A DNA stretch of 64,000 nt from the NCBI GenBank assembly GCA_018266775.1, contig JAFDZS010000008.1:186001-250000 (forward strand), given 5' to 3'. Position numbers and translations under genes: made by a program. The notes below the pieces were generated by a model that was not told the origin of the DNA, ran no database searches, and saw only the letters and a list, made by a program, of their open reading frames with translations. Positions 1 to 8,816 of this stretch are shown here, one piece after another. The stretch comes from Bacteroidota bacterium (GTDB taxonomy: Bacteria > Bacteroidota > Bacteroidia > Chitinophagales > Chitinophagaceae). The number at the start of each line of letters is the position of its first letter. The first letter of the stretch is position 1.

Positions 1-135
1 ATATTTTCTAACACAGTTTCATAAGTTGGGATTGTGCGTTGTTATGCACCGGTTGGATTTTGGATAATTGGATATTAAAACGGTTTTTTAACAACAAGTC
101 ATAGGATGTGGGTTTAAAACGGGCGCTTAAACGAT

Positions 136-2295
136 TTATTTACTCAGTATATTTTTGATTATTGTTTCTCCTTCAGCAAGTACACGTACGTAATATATTC
201 CGGTTGAAACAGGCATGGTATTTTTATTGATGGTGGTATTGCCGTTTTGCAGTTGAATATTTGTTGCCAGGTATACTCTTCCGTTCATATCAAAAACATG
301 CAACATTGCTTTCTGGCTTTTGGTGCAGGCAATTGTTACCTGCAGGTTGCCATTGGTATACAATTGTGCACTGGCAATAATTACTGATGCATCATTTTTA
401 TTCATGATCACAACCGTATTACTGAAGTCGGACGCACCGTTTTTATCTACCATTTTTAAGCGGTAGTAATTATTACCGGTAACAGGTGAAGCATCAGTAA
501 AACTGTAGCTGGTTAATGATGAGGTGAAACCGGAAGCTTTCACTTGTCCGATAGTTTCAAAATGCACACCGTCTGTACTTCTTTCAATACTGAAATAATC
601 GCTGTTAATTTCTGTTGCGGTTTTCCATTGTAACAGGTTTTGTGCTTTTACAGCAGTAACGGTTAAATCGAGTAATTGCACCGGCAGGGTAACACCGGTT
701 TCAACATAACCAAGGTCGGGTGCAGTACCGGAATAGGGCAGGCCAACATAAACACCGGCATTTAAACAAGGAGAACCGGTACGCAGGTGAAAGTCGGAAA
801 CAGAAACAAACATCGGATCCGTTTTCATGTTGCTGCCGTTCACATAATGTGTTGGGGGAAGGCCATTGAAATAGGGGTCGTTATTGAAGCCGTTGCCATA
901 CGCATCGTTATTACGGATGGTAACGGAATCCATTGCGTTATTACCGCCCTGCACCAGCCAGCTGGTCAATATGTTCATCATAATATTGTTCTGGATATTG
1001 ATCTTCTTTGCATAACCCACATTGAGTGCACCAAAGTTTAAGCCCCACCAGGGTGGTGTGGTGGCCGATGCCACCAGCGTATTGTTGTATACACTAAAAC
1101 TATCAATGTTGTAGTTATTGGTGCCATCACTGAATACACCTATAAACCCGCCCGTGCCTTCACTCATTGTTACATTGGTAATCAAATTTTTCCGGATGAT
1201 CACATTCTTAACCGTGTTACCGCTCCTTGTATTGAACTGAATGCCGTGGCCCACTTTATCAATCGTATTATTTTCAATGATAGCGCCATCGGTACCATAT
1301 TCTAAAATCAGCCCACTTTCAATCCAGGTGTTTACGGTATTTTGTTTAATGGTGTTATCGTGTATCCATACGCTGTAGGCATAGGTGCCTTTGGTTTGAA
1401 AATTCATATCTATACAACCACCGGTAATGGTGTTGCCATAAATTTCAAGGCCTGATTCATTGAATAATTCTATTGCAAAGTTCCAGCCTCTGAAGCCATT
1501 GGTTTCTCCCATTGGAATTTTATTCAAAATGTTATTATAGATTTTACAACCTCTTAAATAACCTTCATTCCATCCTTTAATGGGCCAGCCATTATACCCT
1601 TCGGGCCTGCTGGTTTGAGATATGGTGTTATTGTAGATGAGCATACCATCCTGTCCGCCAATATTCAAACATCCACGGCCATATACACCAGTAGATAAAT
1701 TGTAGCCGGCACAGTTGGTAATAATATTGTTATAAAAACTATTGCCTGTGGCATAGATGGTGGGCGGTGCCCCATTACCATCATTTCTTCCGCCCATGAT
1801 CACACCGCGGTCTTTAAAATCCACCATAGTAATATCATGAATGCTGACATTGCTTCTGCCGCCCACATTAATACCCCAGAAGGTGGAAAGGTTTTGCCCA
1901 TCAAATTTTAAATAGGCAATATGCTGGTTGCCATTGGTGCCTTCGGGTGAATGCAGGCCCAGCATTTCTGTCCAGTCTGCGGTTAACGTACTTTTGAGTA
2001 CAGAGGTTACGCCATCGCCTTCAATACTAACGCCAACGGCTAACTGGCATTGCTGTGTTTCCACATAAGTACCGGCAACAACGTGAATAATATCGCCATT
2101 GCCGGTTACTGCTGTGGTGGCTTTGTAAAGGGTTTTCCAGGGATTGCCGATGCTGCCATTTCCGGTAGCATCATTTCCTGAAGGGCTGATGTAATAAGTG
2201 GTGGCGGCACTTTGCTGTGCCAGGCAGAGGAGGAAAAAAAGGAGTGTAACAATGGAAGGCACACTCCTCCTGCATGAAAGATAATTGGATTTCAT
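136..2295 (-). CDS. Secreted parallel beta-helix protein with T9SS type A sorting domain
   Basis: The chosen start is the ATG at 2295 (MKSNYL...), preceded by a purine-rich AGAAGAA; the reading frame is open further to 2352 but that extension would precede the hydrophobic signal peptide (TLLFFLLCLAQQSAA). The mature N-terminus (TTYYISPSGNDATGNG, then NPWKTLYKA) is typical of DUF1565/pectate-lyase-fold proteins. The middle is a long series of N-rich beta-helix coils (IYNNTI, IENNTI, IRKNLI). After about residue 540 comes a fibronectin-like segment (LLQWKTATEINSDYFSIERS) common before T9SS domains, and the C-terminus (GIYYVRVLAEGETIIKNILSK) fits type A sorting. It is therefore expected to be exported and attached to or released from the surface. 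The substrate is unknown; lyase, epimerase or adhesin are possible. It lies about 520 bp downstream of the NarL-type regulator gene and probably has its own promoter. Confidence 0.85.
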   Translation of the reverse strand: MKSNYLSCRRSVPSIVTLLFFLLCLAQQSAATTYYISPSGNDATGNGSIGNPWKTLYKATTAVTGNGDIIHVVAGTYVETQQCQLAVGVSIEGDGVTSVLKSTLTADWTEMLGLHSPEGTNGNQHIAYLKFDGQNLSTFWGINVGGRSNVSIHDITMVDFKDRGVIMGGRNDGNGAPPTIYATGNSFYNNIITNCAGYNLSTGVYGRGCLNIGGQDGMLIYNNTISQTSRPEGYNGWPIKGWNEGYLRGCKIYNNILNKIPMGETNGFRGWNFAIELFNESGLEIYGNTITGGCIDMNFQTKGTYAYSVWIHDNTIKQNTVNTWIESGLILEYGTDGAIIENNTIDKVGHGIQFNTRSGNTVKNVIIRKNLITNVTMSEGTGGFIGVFSDGTNNYNIDSFSVYNNTLVASATTPPWWGLNFGALNVGYAKKINIQNNIMMNILTSWLVQGGNNAMDSVTIRNNDAYGNGFNNDPYFNGLPPTHYVNGSNMKTDPMFVSVSDFHLRTGSPCLNAGVYVGLPYSGTAPDLGYVETGVTLPVQLLDLTVTAVKAQNLLQWKTATEINSDYFSIERSTDGVHFETIGQVKASGFTSSLTSYSFTDASPVTGNNYYRLKMVDKNGASDFSNTVVIMNKNDASVIIASAQLYTNGNLQVTIACTKSQKAMLHVFDMNGRVYLATNIQLQNGNTTINKNTMPVSTGIYYVRVLAEGETIIKNILSK

Positions 2296-2817
2296 TTCTT
2301 CTAGTTTTAAATGGATATTGAATTCCCCGGAGCTATTTTTGGAATAGCCCAAAGTACTTTAAAAACAAACTGCAAGCGTTACCGGAAATCGAATCAAGGA
2401 AGCTGTACAGAAGAATCTGTATGGCTGATCATAGTTCTGTTATAGATTTCACGAACACAATTAAAAAAACTATACGGTAAATGGTCGAAGGTATCTGGCT
2501 TTTGTATCTTATCTTATTCGTACAGGCCGTATGTTTATTTCACGATACAAAGATTGAAAGAAAGATTGAAATAAGAAAGGGTTTGCCCCTTCTGAAGGGT
2601 GCCTGTTTAATAAAGAATGGATTTTTTTAAATGAAAAATAGATTTTAATGGATAAAGGCCAGAATTTTTTTTCGGGGAAATGAGGGCAAATTGGCCTGAA
2701 ACGGGGTAAAAGCAGCAATTGAGGCCAGGCAGTGAAGCTGTGGCGGCGGCGAAATAACAGTTGTTTTTTACTACGTATATTATTAAACGTTAGTAATTAA
2801 AGAAGCCCGGGAAACCA
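2296..2817. other. Intergenic spacer upstream of the beta-helix gene
   Basis: This 522-bp spacer lies between the NarL-type regulator and the beta-helix gene. A 69-codon frame at 2509-2718 on the minus strand has no recognisable domain and I treat it as chance. ACAGA-AGAA-TCTGT near 2407-2420 is a short inverted repeat. An AT-rich stretch at 2768-2800 contains ACTACG and TTAGTA but not the TGTAG-N8-CTACA operator seen elsewhere. I see no convincing terminator or promoter. Confidence 0.4.
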
Positions 2818-3447
2818 TCAAATCAGGTGATTCTCTATGGCATATTTGGTAAGGTCTAAATTGGATTTCAATCCAGTTTTGCTCATTATTCTTGCCCGGT
2901 AAGTACTTACCGTGGTAACACTGAGAGAAAGTTTATCGGCAATTTCCGAGATGGATTTTCCTGATGCCAGTAATTTCATCACATCAAACTCCCGGTTGCT
3001 GAGTTGCTCATGCACCGGGCGGTTAAAATCTGTATTCAGGTTATTGGCCAATTGTTCCATTACATAAGCGGAAAAATATTTTTTTCCTGATAATACTTTT
3101 TCCAATGCTTTCACCAGTTCTTCACTTGCCGAATCTTTACTTACATAACCTGAAGCGCCTGCTTTTAACACACGCAGGGCATAATGCTCTTCGGGGTTCA
3201 TGCTCAGCATTAATACCGGCAGATCGGGATAGAGCTGTTTTATTTGTAACAGCGCATCAAGGCCGCTGCGGCCCGGCATATTAATGTCTGATATGACCAC
3301 ATCCCAGGATGCTGTCATTACTTTATTAATCAATGATTCTGCATCGGCTACTTCATCAATTAATGCATCGGGAAAGCGGTCGAGCAAAATTTGCTGCAGT
3401 CCTTTTCGAACTACGGTGTGGTCATCAGCAATCAATATTCGTAACAT
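2818..3447 (-). CDS. NarL/FixJ-family response regulator (REC + LuxR-type HTH)
   Basis: The first ATG in the frame is at 3447 (MLRILIADDH); the frame extends to a GTG at 3474 but that would add residues before the REC beta-1 strand. The N-terminal receiver has the acidic pair ADDH, the phospho-acceptor in VVISDINMPGRSG (about D54), and the conserved lysine in GYVSKDS. The C-terminal LuxR/NarL HTH (about residues 140-205) starts with LSNREFDVMKLLASGKS and contains the recognition region LSVTTVSTYRARIMSK. It should be phosphorylated by the HisKA_3 kinase whose gene ends 57 bp upstream, and act as a DNA-binding regulator. It is a close paralogue of the regulators at 6250-6885 and 52116-52772. 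Its target promoters are unknown. Confidence 0.93.
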   Translation of the reverse strand: MLRILIADDHTVVRKGLQQILLDRFPDALIDEVADAESLINKVMTASWDVVISDINMPGRSGLDALLQIKQLYPDLPVLMLSMNPEEHYALRVLKAGASGYVSKDSASEELVKALEKVLSGKKYFSAYVMEQLANNLNTDFNRPVHEQLSNREFDVMKLLASGKSISEIADKLSLSVTTVSTYRARIMSKTGLKSNLDLTKYAIENHLI

Positions 3448-3504
3448 ACTCTGGTTTCGGCCAGTGCACTGCACTGTTATTTTGGGTTGGTAGGTAATTT
3501 AACT

Positions 3505-5691
3505 TCAGTAAGGTATTTTTATATATAAGGTGCAGCCGTTTCCGGGGCTGCTTTCAATTTCCGCTTCTCCGTTAAAAGATTCTGCCCGGTTAATAATATT
3601 GGCAAGGCCAATACCTTCCCGCTTCTGCGTTACATCAAAACCTTTACCGTCATCTTTAACAATAATAGTGATGACATGGTTGTGTATCTCAATCACCACA
3701 TCTACATTTTGAGCATCTGCGTGTTTCAGGATATTACTGCTTTGCTCCTGTACAATGCGGTAAATATTCAGCTTTAATTCATCATCACAAATTTCATTGT
3801 CCACATCATAACAAAAATGATACTGCAGTGTGGTGCTTTTGAACATAGCATCCACCAGGTTTTGCAGCAGTTCTTTCAGGTTGATGTTCTGTTTTGGTGT
3901 AACGTTTTTCCGGGTAAGCAGCCTGATTTCGTGCATCGTATCTTCTATCAGCTTTACCGGGTAATCCAGCGCGGCTTTTAATGCGGGGTTGCTGTTGCCC
4001 GCCACTGAAAGATACAATTTTGTGCCCGCCAGCATCTGGTTAATATTATCGTGCAGCTCTTCTGCTATGTACCGGCGTTCTTTTTCCTGTGCATTCAAAA
4101 TGGCACGGGTAATTTTTTTCTGTTCCTGCACCTTTTGGTTCATTATAGTGCGGCGCATGGTACGGAATTCTTCTTCTGCATTTTTTCTTTCGGTTATATC
4201 CTGCATGGCGCCAATCATCCTGTAAGGCCTGCCGTTTGTTCCAAAAATGGTATACGACCTGTCGAACACGAATTTATACGATCCGTCTGCACATTGAAAA
4301 CGGTATTCCAGCTGAAAGTTTTCAATCCGGTTATTGAAAACATGATCCACGGCTTTTATCACCATCTCCAAATCATCAGGATGAATTTTGTTTTTCCACC
4401 AGTCAAGGTCTTTACCAATAGCTGCGCTGGAATAGCCAAACATTTTAGTCATCACATCATTATACAGCATTACGTTATTCACTACATCCCAATCCCAGAT
4501 GGTATCGCTGGTGGCCTGGGTAAGAATATCATAGCGTTCCAGGGCTTCATGCATACTCTGGTCTGCCTTTACCCTTGCAGTAATATCTATATGCACCACT
4601 ACCACTTTAGGTGAGTCGTCTGCAAATTTTGATATGCGCAACAGGAACCAGCGCTTCTCTGCATTACTTACACAGGGATACTCCATTTCAAAAATGGAGG
4701 TTTCATTGTTCAGTATTTTATAAAATCCGTCTAATGCTTTTTTTGCGGCTGCATCACCCTGCTGTGCTGCGGCTTCATGAGCGGTAATGTAATTACTTCC
4801 TGTTTTGCCACGCTCCAGCTGGCATTTCATGTTAGCTTCGGCAAAATCCTCCCAGGCTTTGTTTACAGAAATGATATTGCCTGCAGCATCCACCACGGCA
4901 ATATGCGAGGTAATTGAGGTAAGTATACTCTTATTAAAAGCCTCACTTTCCTTTAGTGCTTCTTCTGCTTTTTTTCTTTCGGTAATATCGCGGCCAAAGG
5001 CTATCAGTTTACTATTTTCCCATAATCTTACTGTTACTTCCATATCCACCAGCAAACCATCCTTTCTTTTCAGCCTGCGGTAAACGGTTTTGGTTTCACC
5101 GGCAAGTATGGCAACATAGTTATCGTAATCAGCTATAATGCCTTCTTCAACCACATCGTTCAGGTTAATTTGTGAAAACTCTTCGCTGGTATACCCCAGC
5201 AGGGTATAACAACTGGCGTTGTATTCATGAATATATCCATCAATTGAACAAATCAAAATGGCATCGCTGGCGTTTTCAAAAATGGTTTTATATTTTTCTT
5301 CTTTTCTGCGCTGCCTTTGTTCCTGTTCCGATACTTCAATCAGCATACTCACCACACCTGTTAACTGGCCCTGGTGATTAACTAACGGAGATGCGTAAGG
5401 ACTTATATGGCGTGTAGTGCCATCGGGCCGCTTAATGATCAGTTCATCACCCTGCACCAGCCTGCCCTCTCTTAAAGCTACGGCCATTGGATGCTGCTCA
5501 ACAGGTAAATCACTGCCGTTTTTATCAAACAGCTTCCACGATCCGCACCAGAGTTCCTTACCCAGTTCAGGCTCCCGGCCCCACAGGTTTACCGCTGCTT
5601 TATTATAGGTTTTAATAAAGCCAAACTGGTCGCACGTATAAATTGCATCAGGCGAATTTTGGATGCTGATTTGGTTTTTCATAGTCTGCAT
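3505..5691 (-). CDS. Cytosolic 4xPAS HisKA_3 sensor histidine kinase
   Basis: Four PAS domains (about residues 5-120, 130-245, 250-375, 385-505) are followed by a HisKA_3 dimerisation domain with the phospho-histidine in AEELHDN (about H547) and a HATPase_c domain with N-box NILKHAD and G-boxes DDGKGFD and GIGLANI. There is no transmembrane segment, so it senses a cytoplasmic signal (redox, ligand or light; cofactor not predictable). This is the NarX/DesK-type class that pairs with NarL-type regulators, and such a regulator gene lies 57 bp downstream. Its 5' end overlaps the upstream REC gene by 44 bp (35 bp if the second ATG, codon 4, is used), which points to translational coupling. Confidence 0.93.
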   Translation of the reverse strand: MQTMKNQISIQNSPDAIYTCDQFGFIKTYNKAAVNLWGREPELGKELWCGSWKLFDKNGSDLPVEQHPMAVALREGRLVQGDELIIKRPDGTTRHISPYASPLVNHQGQLTGVVSMLIEVSEQEQRQRRKEEKYKTIFENASDAILICSIDGYIHEYNASCYTLLGYTSEEFSQINLNDVVEEGIIADYDNYVAILAGETKTVYRRLKRKDGLLVDMEVTVRLWENSKLIAFGRDITERKKAEEALKESEAFNKSILTSITSHIAVVDAAGNIISVNKAWEDFAEANMKCQLERGKTGSNYITAHEAAAQQGDAAAKKALDGFYKILNNETSIFEMEYPCVSNAEKRWFLLRISKFADDSPKVVVVHIDITARVKADQSMHEALERYDILTQATSDTIWDWDVVNNVMLYNDVMTKMFGYSSAAIGKDLDWWKNKIHPDDLEMVIKAVDHVFNNRIENFQLEYRFQCADGSYKFVFDRSYTIFGTNGRPYRMIGAMQDITERKNAEEEFRTMRRTIMNQKVQEQKKITRAILNAQEKERRYIAEELHDNINQMLAGTKLYLSVAGNSNPALKAALDYPVKLIEDTMHEIRLLTRKNVTPKQNINLKELLQNLVDAMFKSTTLQYHFCYDVDNEICDDELKLNIYRIVQEQSSNILKHADAQNVDVVIEIHNHVITIIVKDDGKGFDVTQKREGIGLANIINRAESFNGEAEIESSPGNGCTLYIKIPY

Positions 5692-6061
5692 TGTGCTTGG
5701 TTTTGGTAATCATCTCTTCCACAATTCCGGGTATCAAATCAAATTCATGGTATTTATCAATAATCATGTTTACACCAGGGTTATTTGCCTTCAGTTTATT
5801 GCTGCATTCTTCACTATTTACCAATGCCAGGATGCTGGTTTGGATTCCGGTATTTTTTATCTGTTGCAGCAGTTCATTAGCCAGTGTGCCCCTAAGCTCC
5901 ATATCAAGCAAAACAATTAACGGCCTGATGGATGAGAACAATGAAATAATTCTTACATGCTCTACAGACTGGTACACCACCATGGGAATACCCGTGTCGG
6001 TAAGAATTTGCTTCAACCTGCCACTGACTACAGGAGATTCATCTATAATTAATACATTCAT
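5648..6061 (-). CDS. Single-domain response regulator (REC), divergent
   Basis: A 137-residue receiver-only protein. The acidic pair is D7-E8 (IIDES), the predicted phospho-acceptor D53 lies in IVLLDMELRG, and a lysine in MIIDKYHEF takes the usual place. The loop after the phospho-site lacks the common MPxxDG sequence, so the domain is divergent. It is the first gene of the operon REC, 4xPAS kinase, NarL regulator, and may act as a phosphate sink or intermediate for the kinase. The start ATG at 6061 is 74 bp downstream of a TGTAG-N8-CTATA palindrome at 6136-6153. Confidence 0.88.
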   Translation of the reverse strand: MNVLIIDESPVVSGRLKQILTDTGIPMVVYQSVEHVRIISLFSSIRPLIVLLDMELRGTLANELLQQIKNTGIQTSILALVNSEECSNKLKANNPGVNMIIDKYHEFDLIPGIVEEMITKTKHNADYEKPNQHPKFA

Positions 6062-6135
6062 GATTAAAAATCAATTATTCCCCCAAAGAACTTTAAAATT
6101 AAAAGTTTGTGCAATAGTGGTTAAAGCCATAGTAT

Positions 6136-6153
6136 TGTAGTAGTAGTACTATA
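6136..6153. promoter_or_regulatory. Putative operator TGTAG-N8-CTATA (near-match of a recurring palindrome)
   Basis: The sequence reads TGTAG, eight bases, CTATA, and differs by one base from the TGTAG-N8-CTACA palindrome found exactly at 12224, 20131 and 39982. It lies 74 bp upstream of the REC-kinase-NarL operon start at 6061. The spacer is itself GTAG-rich (TAGTAGTA). The binding protein is unknown. Confidence 0.5.
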
Positions 6154-6249
6154 GTTAAATGTGTAAAACGGCTACATCAAAACAGATTGGAAAAAATGAC
6201 TGAAAGAATCTGTTTTACAGTTCGTCAACCTGCGCTTCCGGCTGCTGTA

Positions 6250-6885
6250 TTACTCAATGTCTGAAATGATATGATGCGCAATAGCATAACGAGTAAGGTC
6301 TGAATTGGTGGAGAGTTTCAGTTTTTCCATGATCCTGCTGCGGTACGTGCTGATGGTGGTGAGTGCCAGTGAAAGTGACTCGGCAATTTGTGTTACAGTT
6401 TTACCTGCGGCCAGTAATTTAAATATTTCAAATTCCCTGTTGGTAAGCAGTTCATGCGGCTTGCGGTCATCATCATTACTGGAAAGTAATTTTTCGGCAA
6501 TTTCAGAGGTGATATATTTTTTTCCGAGCGAAATGCGCTGAATGGCGGTAACCAATTCTTCGGGTGCCGAATTTTTATTCATGTAACCGGAGGCGCCGGC
6601 TTTTAATACCCTTACGGCATAAAGGTCTTCCGCATAAATGCTGAGGATGAGCACCGGCAGGTTGGGCTTAATGAGTTTAATTTGTTCCAGCGCTTCAAGG
6701 CCGCTGCGGCCGGGCATATCAAGGTCTGAGATCACCAGGTCCCAATCATGCAGCATCACTTCTTTAATCAATGCCTCTCCATCATTTACCTGTGTAATTT
6801 CAGCATTAGGATATTCATCTCTCAATATCTGTATAAGCCCCAACCTGATGAAACTGTGGTCATCGGCCAAAATAATTCTTTTCAT
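6250..6885 (-). CDS. NarL/FixJ-family response regulator (REC + LuxR-type HTH)
   Basis: A receiver with LADDH, phospho-site LVISDLDMPGRSG and lysine in GYMNKNS is followed by a LuxR-type HTH (LTNREFEIFKLLAAGKT ... LALTTISTYRSRIMEK). It is the last gene of the operon led by the CHASE3 kinase at 12137 and lies 36 bp downstream of the REC-PAS-kinase gene. It is the probable DNA-binding output of that operon. It is clearly paralogous to the regulator at 2818-3447, with the shared run VLKAGASGY and nearly identical HTH, so the two could recognise related operators. Confidence 0.93.
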   Translation of the reverse strand: MKRIILADDHSFIRLGLIQILRDEYPNAEITQVNDGEALIKEVMLHDWDLVISDLDMPGRSGLEALEQIKLIKPNLPVLILSIYAEDLYAVRVLKAGASGYMNKNSAPEELVTAIQRISLGKKYITSEIAEKLLSSNDDDRKPHELLTNREFEIFKLLAAGKTVTQIAESLSLALTTISTYRSRIMEKLKLSTNSDLTRYAIAHHIISDIE

Positions 6886-6921
6886 AACAGTAGCTTTTCT
6901 AAAGGTATGTTCTTCCTTTTA

Positions 6922-8355
6922 TCAATAAAATAATCGTATTTCCATTTTGGTTCCTTTGCCTGGTGCTGATGTTATAAACAATTCGCCACCCTGCGCATGC
7001 ACTCTTTCTTTTATGCCCAATATTCCAAATGATTTTTTGGATTCCCTTTTTTTTGTATCAAAGCCCTTGCCGTTATCTTCAATGGTAACCACTACATTTC
7101 CATTATCTTTTTTCAATGCAGTATTTACCCTCGTGGCATCAGCATGCCGTATTATATTCGTCAGTGCTTCCTGATAAACCCGAAAGATGCAGGTGGCAGC
7201 CTGCTCAGGCAATTTCAGTTCTTTTTCTGTAGTTTCAAAGTGAATGGCTATACCTGTGGTAGTGGCGAACTGCCGGTTCTGCCATTCTAATGCTTCTATT
7301 AACCCGTTATCATCCAGCACACCTGGCCTGAGTTCACTTAATATACGCCTGATAGACTGGTTACTGCCATCGAGCAAAGTGATAATATTTTTTAATTTAG
7401 CTTGAATAGGTTCATACGCATCTGAAGGAATTTTTTTGTGAATCCACGATACATCCATTTTTATTGCGGTTAGCTGCTGCCCCAGTTCATCATGAATTTC
7501 CCTGCCAATGCGTTTGCGTTCTTCCTCCCTTACATTAATAAGGTGCGCAGTAAGTTCACGCAGTTTTTCATTGGTTTGCCTGATCTCATCCTGTGCTATA
7601 ATGCGTTCACCAATATCCCGTACAAAGGCAATAAATCTTTTATCCGATAAAAATTTTGCATTGATCTCCACATGCACCAACTGGCCGTTTTTACGGAGCA
7701 TTTGCCTGTGGCTGCTGGCACCCTGCGGCATCATCATTTCCTGGAAGTTGAAGGGTATTTTTTTCAGGCTCTCTGGTTCAACAAGGTCATATATAGTACG
7801 TGTTTGCAATTCATCGAGTGTATAGCCGGACATTTTGCAGCCGCTTGAATTTACAATTATAAACTTTCCTGTTTCGTCGGCAATGAAGATACCGTCTGAA
7901 GCCTGCTCCACCAGGGTGCGGTATTTTTCTTCGCTTAGCCGTAACTGTTCCTGATCCTGCAATTGCTGCTTTTCAAATTGCTTTTGTTTTAATGCTGCTT
8001 CAATGGCATTGGGCAACCTGATTAATCTGTCTTTTAAAAGATAATCATCTGCCCCGGCTTTGATGATACCCGCAGCAAATTCTTCTGATACCGTACCCGT
8101 TACCAGTATGAACGGAATATGTATTTGCATTTGTTGCAAAATGGCTAATGCTTCTGATGCAGAAAACTGCGGCATGGCATTATCTGAAAGTACAAGATCA
8201 GGCTCAAATTCCAGCAAGGCTTTTTCATACGCCTCCCTGGTCATCATCAACCTGTAGGTATAGTTAATACCTGCCTTTGTAAGTTGGTGCTGAATCATCA
8301 TTGCATCTGATTCATTGTCTTCCAGCATTAATATTTTCAGTGGCATTTCCATCAT
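6922..8355 (-). CDS. REC-PAS-HisKA_3 histidine kinase
   Basis: The N-terminal receiver (about residues 5-125) has LEDNESD and phospho-site LVLSDNAMPQ. A PAS domain (about 140-260) follows, then a HisKA_3 domain with REIHDELGQQL (about H288) and a C-terminal HATPase_c (IIRHADA, EDNGKGFD, FGILGIKER). A receiver at the N-terminus of a kinase usually means it takes phosphate from another kinase or is gated by it. Its start overlaps the stop of the upstream REC gene by 4 bp and a NarL regulator follows 36 bp downstream. No membrane segments are seen. Confidence 0.93.
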   Translation of the reverse strand: MMEMPLKILMLEDNESDAMMIQHQLTKAGINYTYRLMMTREAYEKALLEFEPDLVLSDNAMPQFSASEALAILQQMQIHIPFILVTGTVSEEFAAGIIKAGADDYLLKDRLIRLPNAIEAALKQKQFEKQQLQDQEQLRLSEEKYRTLVEQASDGIFIADETGKFIIVNSSGCKMSGYTLDELQTRTIYDLVEPESLKKIPFNFQEMMMPQGASSHRQMLRKNGQLVHVEINAKFLSDKRFIAFVRDIGERIIAQDEIRQTNEKLRELTAHLINVREEERKRIGREIHDELGQQLTAIKMDVSWIHKKIPSDAYEPIQAKLKNIITLLDGSNQSIRRILSELRPGVLDDNGLIEALEWQNRQFATTTGIAIHFETTEKELKLPEQAATCIFRVYQEALTNIIRHADATRVNTALKKDNGNVVVTIEDNGKGFDTKKRESKKSFGILGIKERVHAQGGELFITSAPGKGTKMEIRLFY

Positions 8356-8801
8356 AAATTATTCGGCGGCTGGTTTAACAGCAACCAATAAAAGCCAAGG
8401 TTTTTAATTGAATCTGCAAAGCCTTCAAAGTTTACAGGTTTTACAATATAGCTGTTTGCTCCGTTTTGATAAGCTCTCTGTATATCCGGATCTTCTTTAG
8501 ATGATGTTAGTATTACCACAGGTATTGATTTGGTATGTACGTTGGTTTTAAGTTGCTCCAGTACTTCCAAACCATTCACCCTGGGCATCTGTATATCCAG
8601 CAATATCAGCTTTGGCATTCCGCTTTCTTTACGGTTTTGCGCATAACGGCCATTGGCGAAAATAAATTCCAGCGCTTCCTCGCCATCTTTTACATGGTAA
8701 AGATTATTGGCAAGGTTGTGCTTTTTCAATTCCCTGATGGTTAATTCCGCATCACTGATATTGTCTTCCACCAGCAGCAGGTCAACATTAGAAACATTCA
8801 T
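8352..8801 (-). CDS. Single-domain response regulator (Rcp1-like REC)
   Basis: A 149-residue receiver with LVEDNISDAEL, phospho-site LILLDIQMPRVNG, threonine/serine switch VVILTSS and lysine SYIVKPVNF. The long alpha-4 region and the IsDAELTIREL start resemble the Rcp1 family that partners with phytochrome-like kinases. It lies 15 bp downstream of the CHASE3/5xPAS kinase and overlaps the REC-PAS-kinase by 4 bp, so it is a likely phosphate shuttle between these two kinases. Confidence 0.92.
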   Translation of the reverse strand: MNVSNVDLLLVEDNISDAELTIRELKKHNLANNLYHVKDGEEALEFIFANGRYAQNRKESGMPKLILLDIQMPRVNGLEVLEQLKTNVHTKSIPVVILTSSKEDPDIQRAYQNGANSYIVKPVNFEGFADSIKNLGFYWLLLNQPPNNL

Positions 8802-8816
8802 AGTGTATCGGGCTTT

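Noticed and set aside
1..135. Left-edge sequence
   Set aside because: No gene end, hairpin or repeat could be recognised.
2509..2718. 69-codon frame on the minus strand
   Set aside because: No domain, no ribosome site, composition typical of non-coding AT-rich spacer, and no partner frame.
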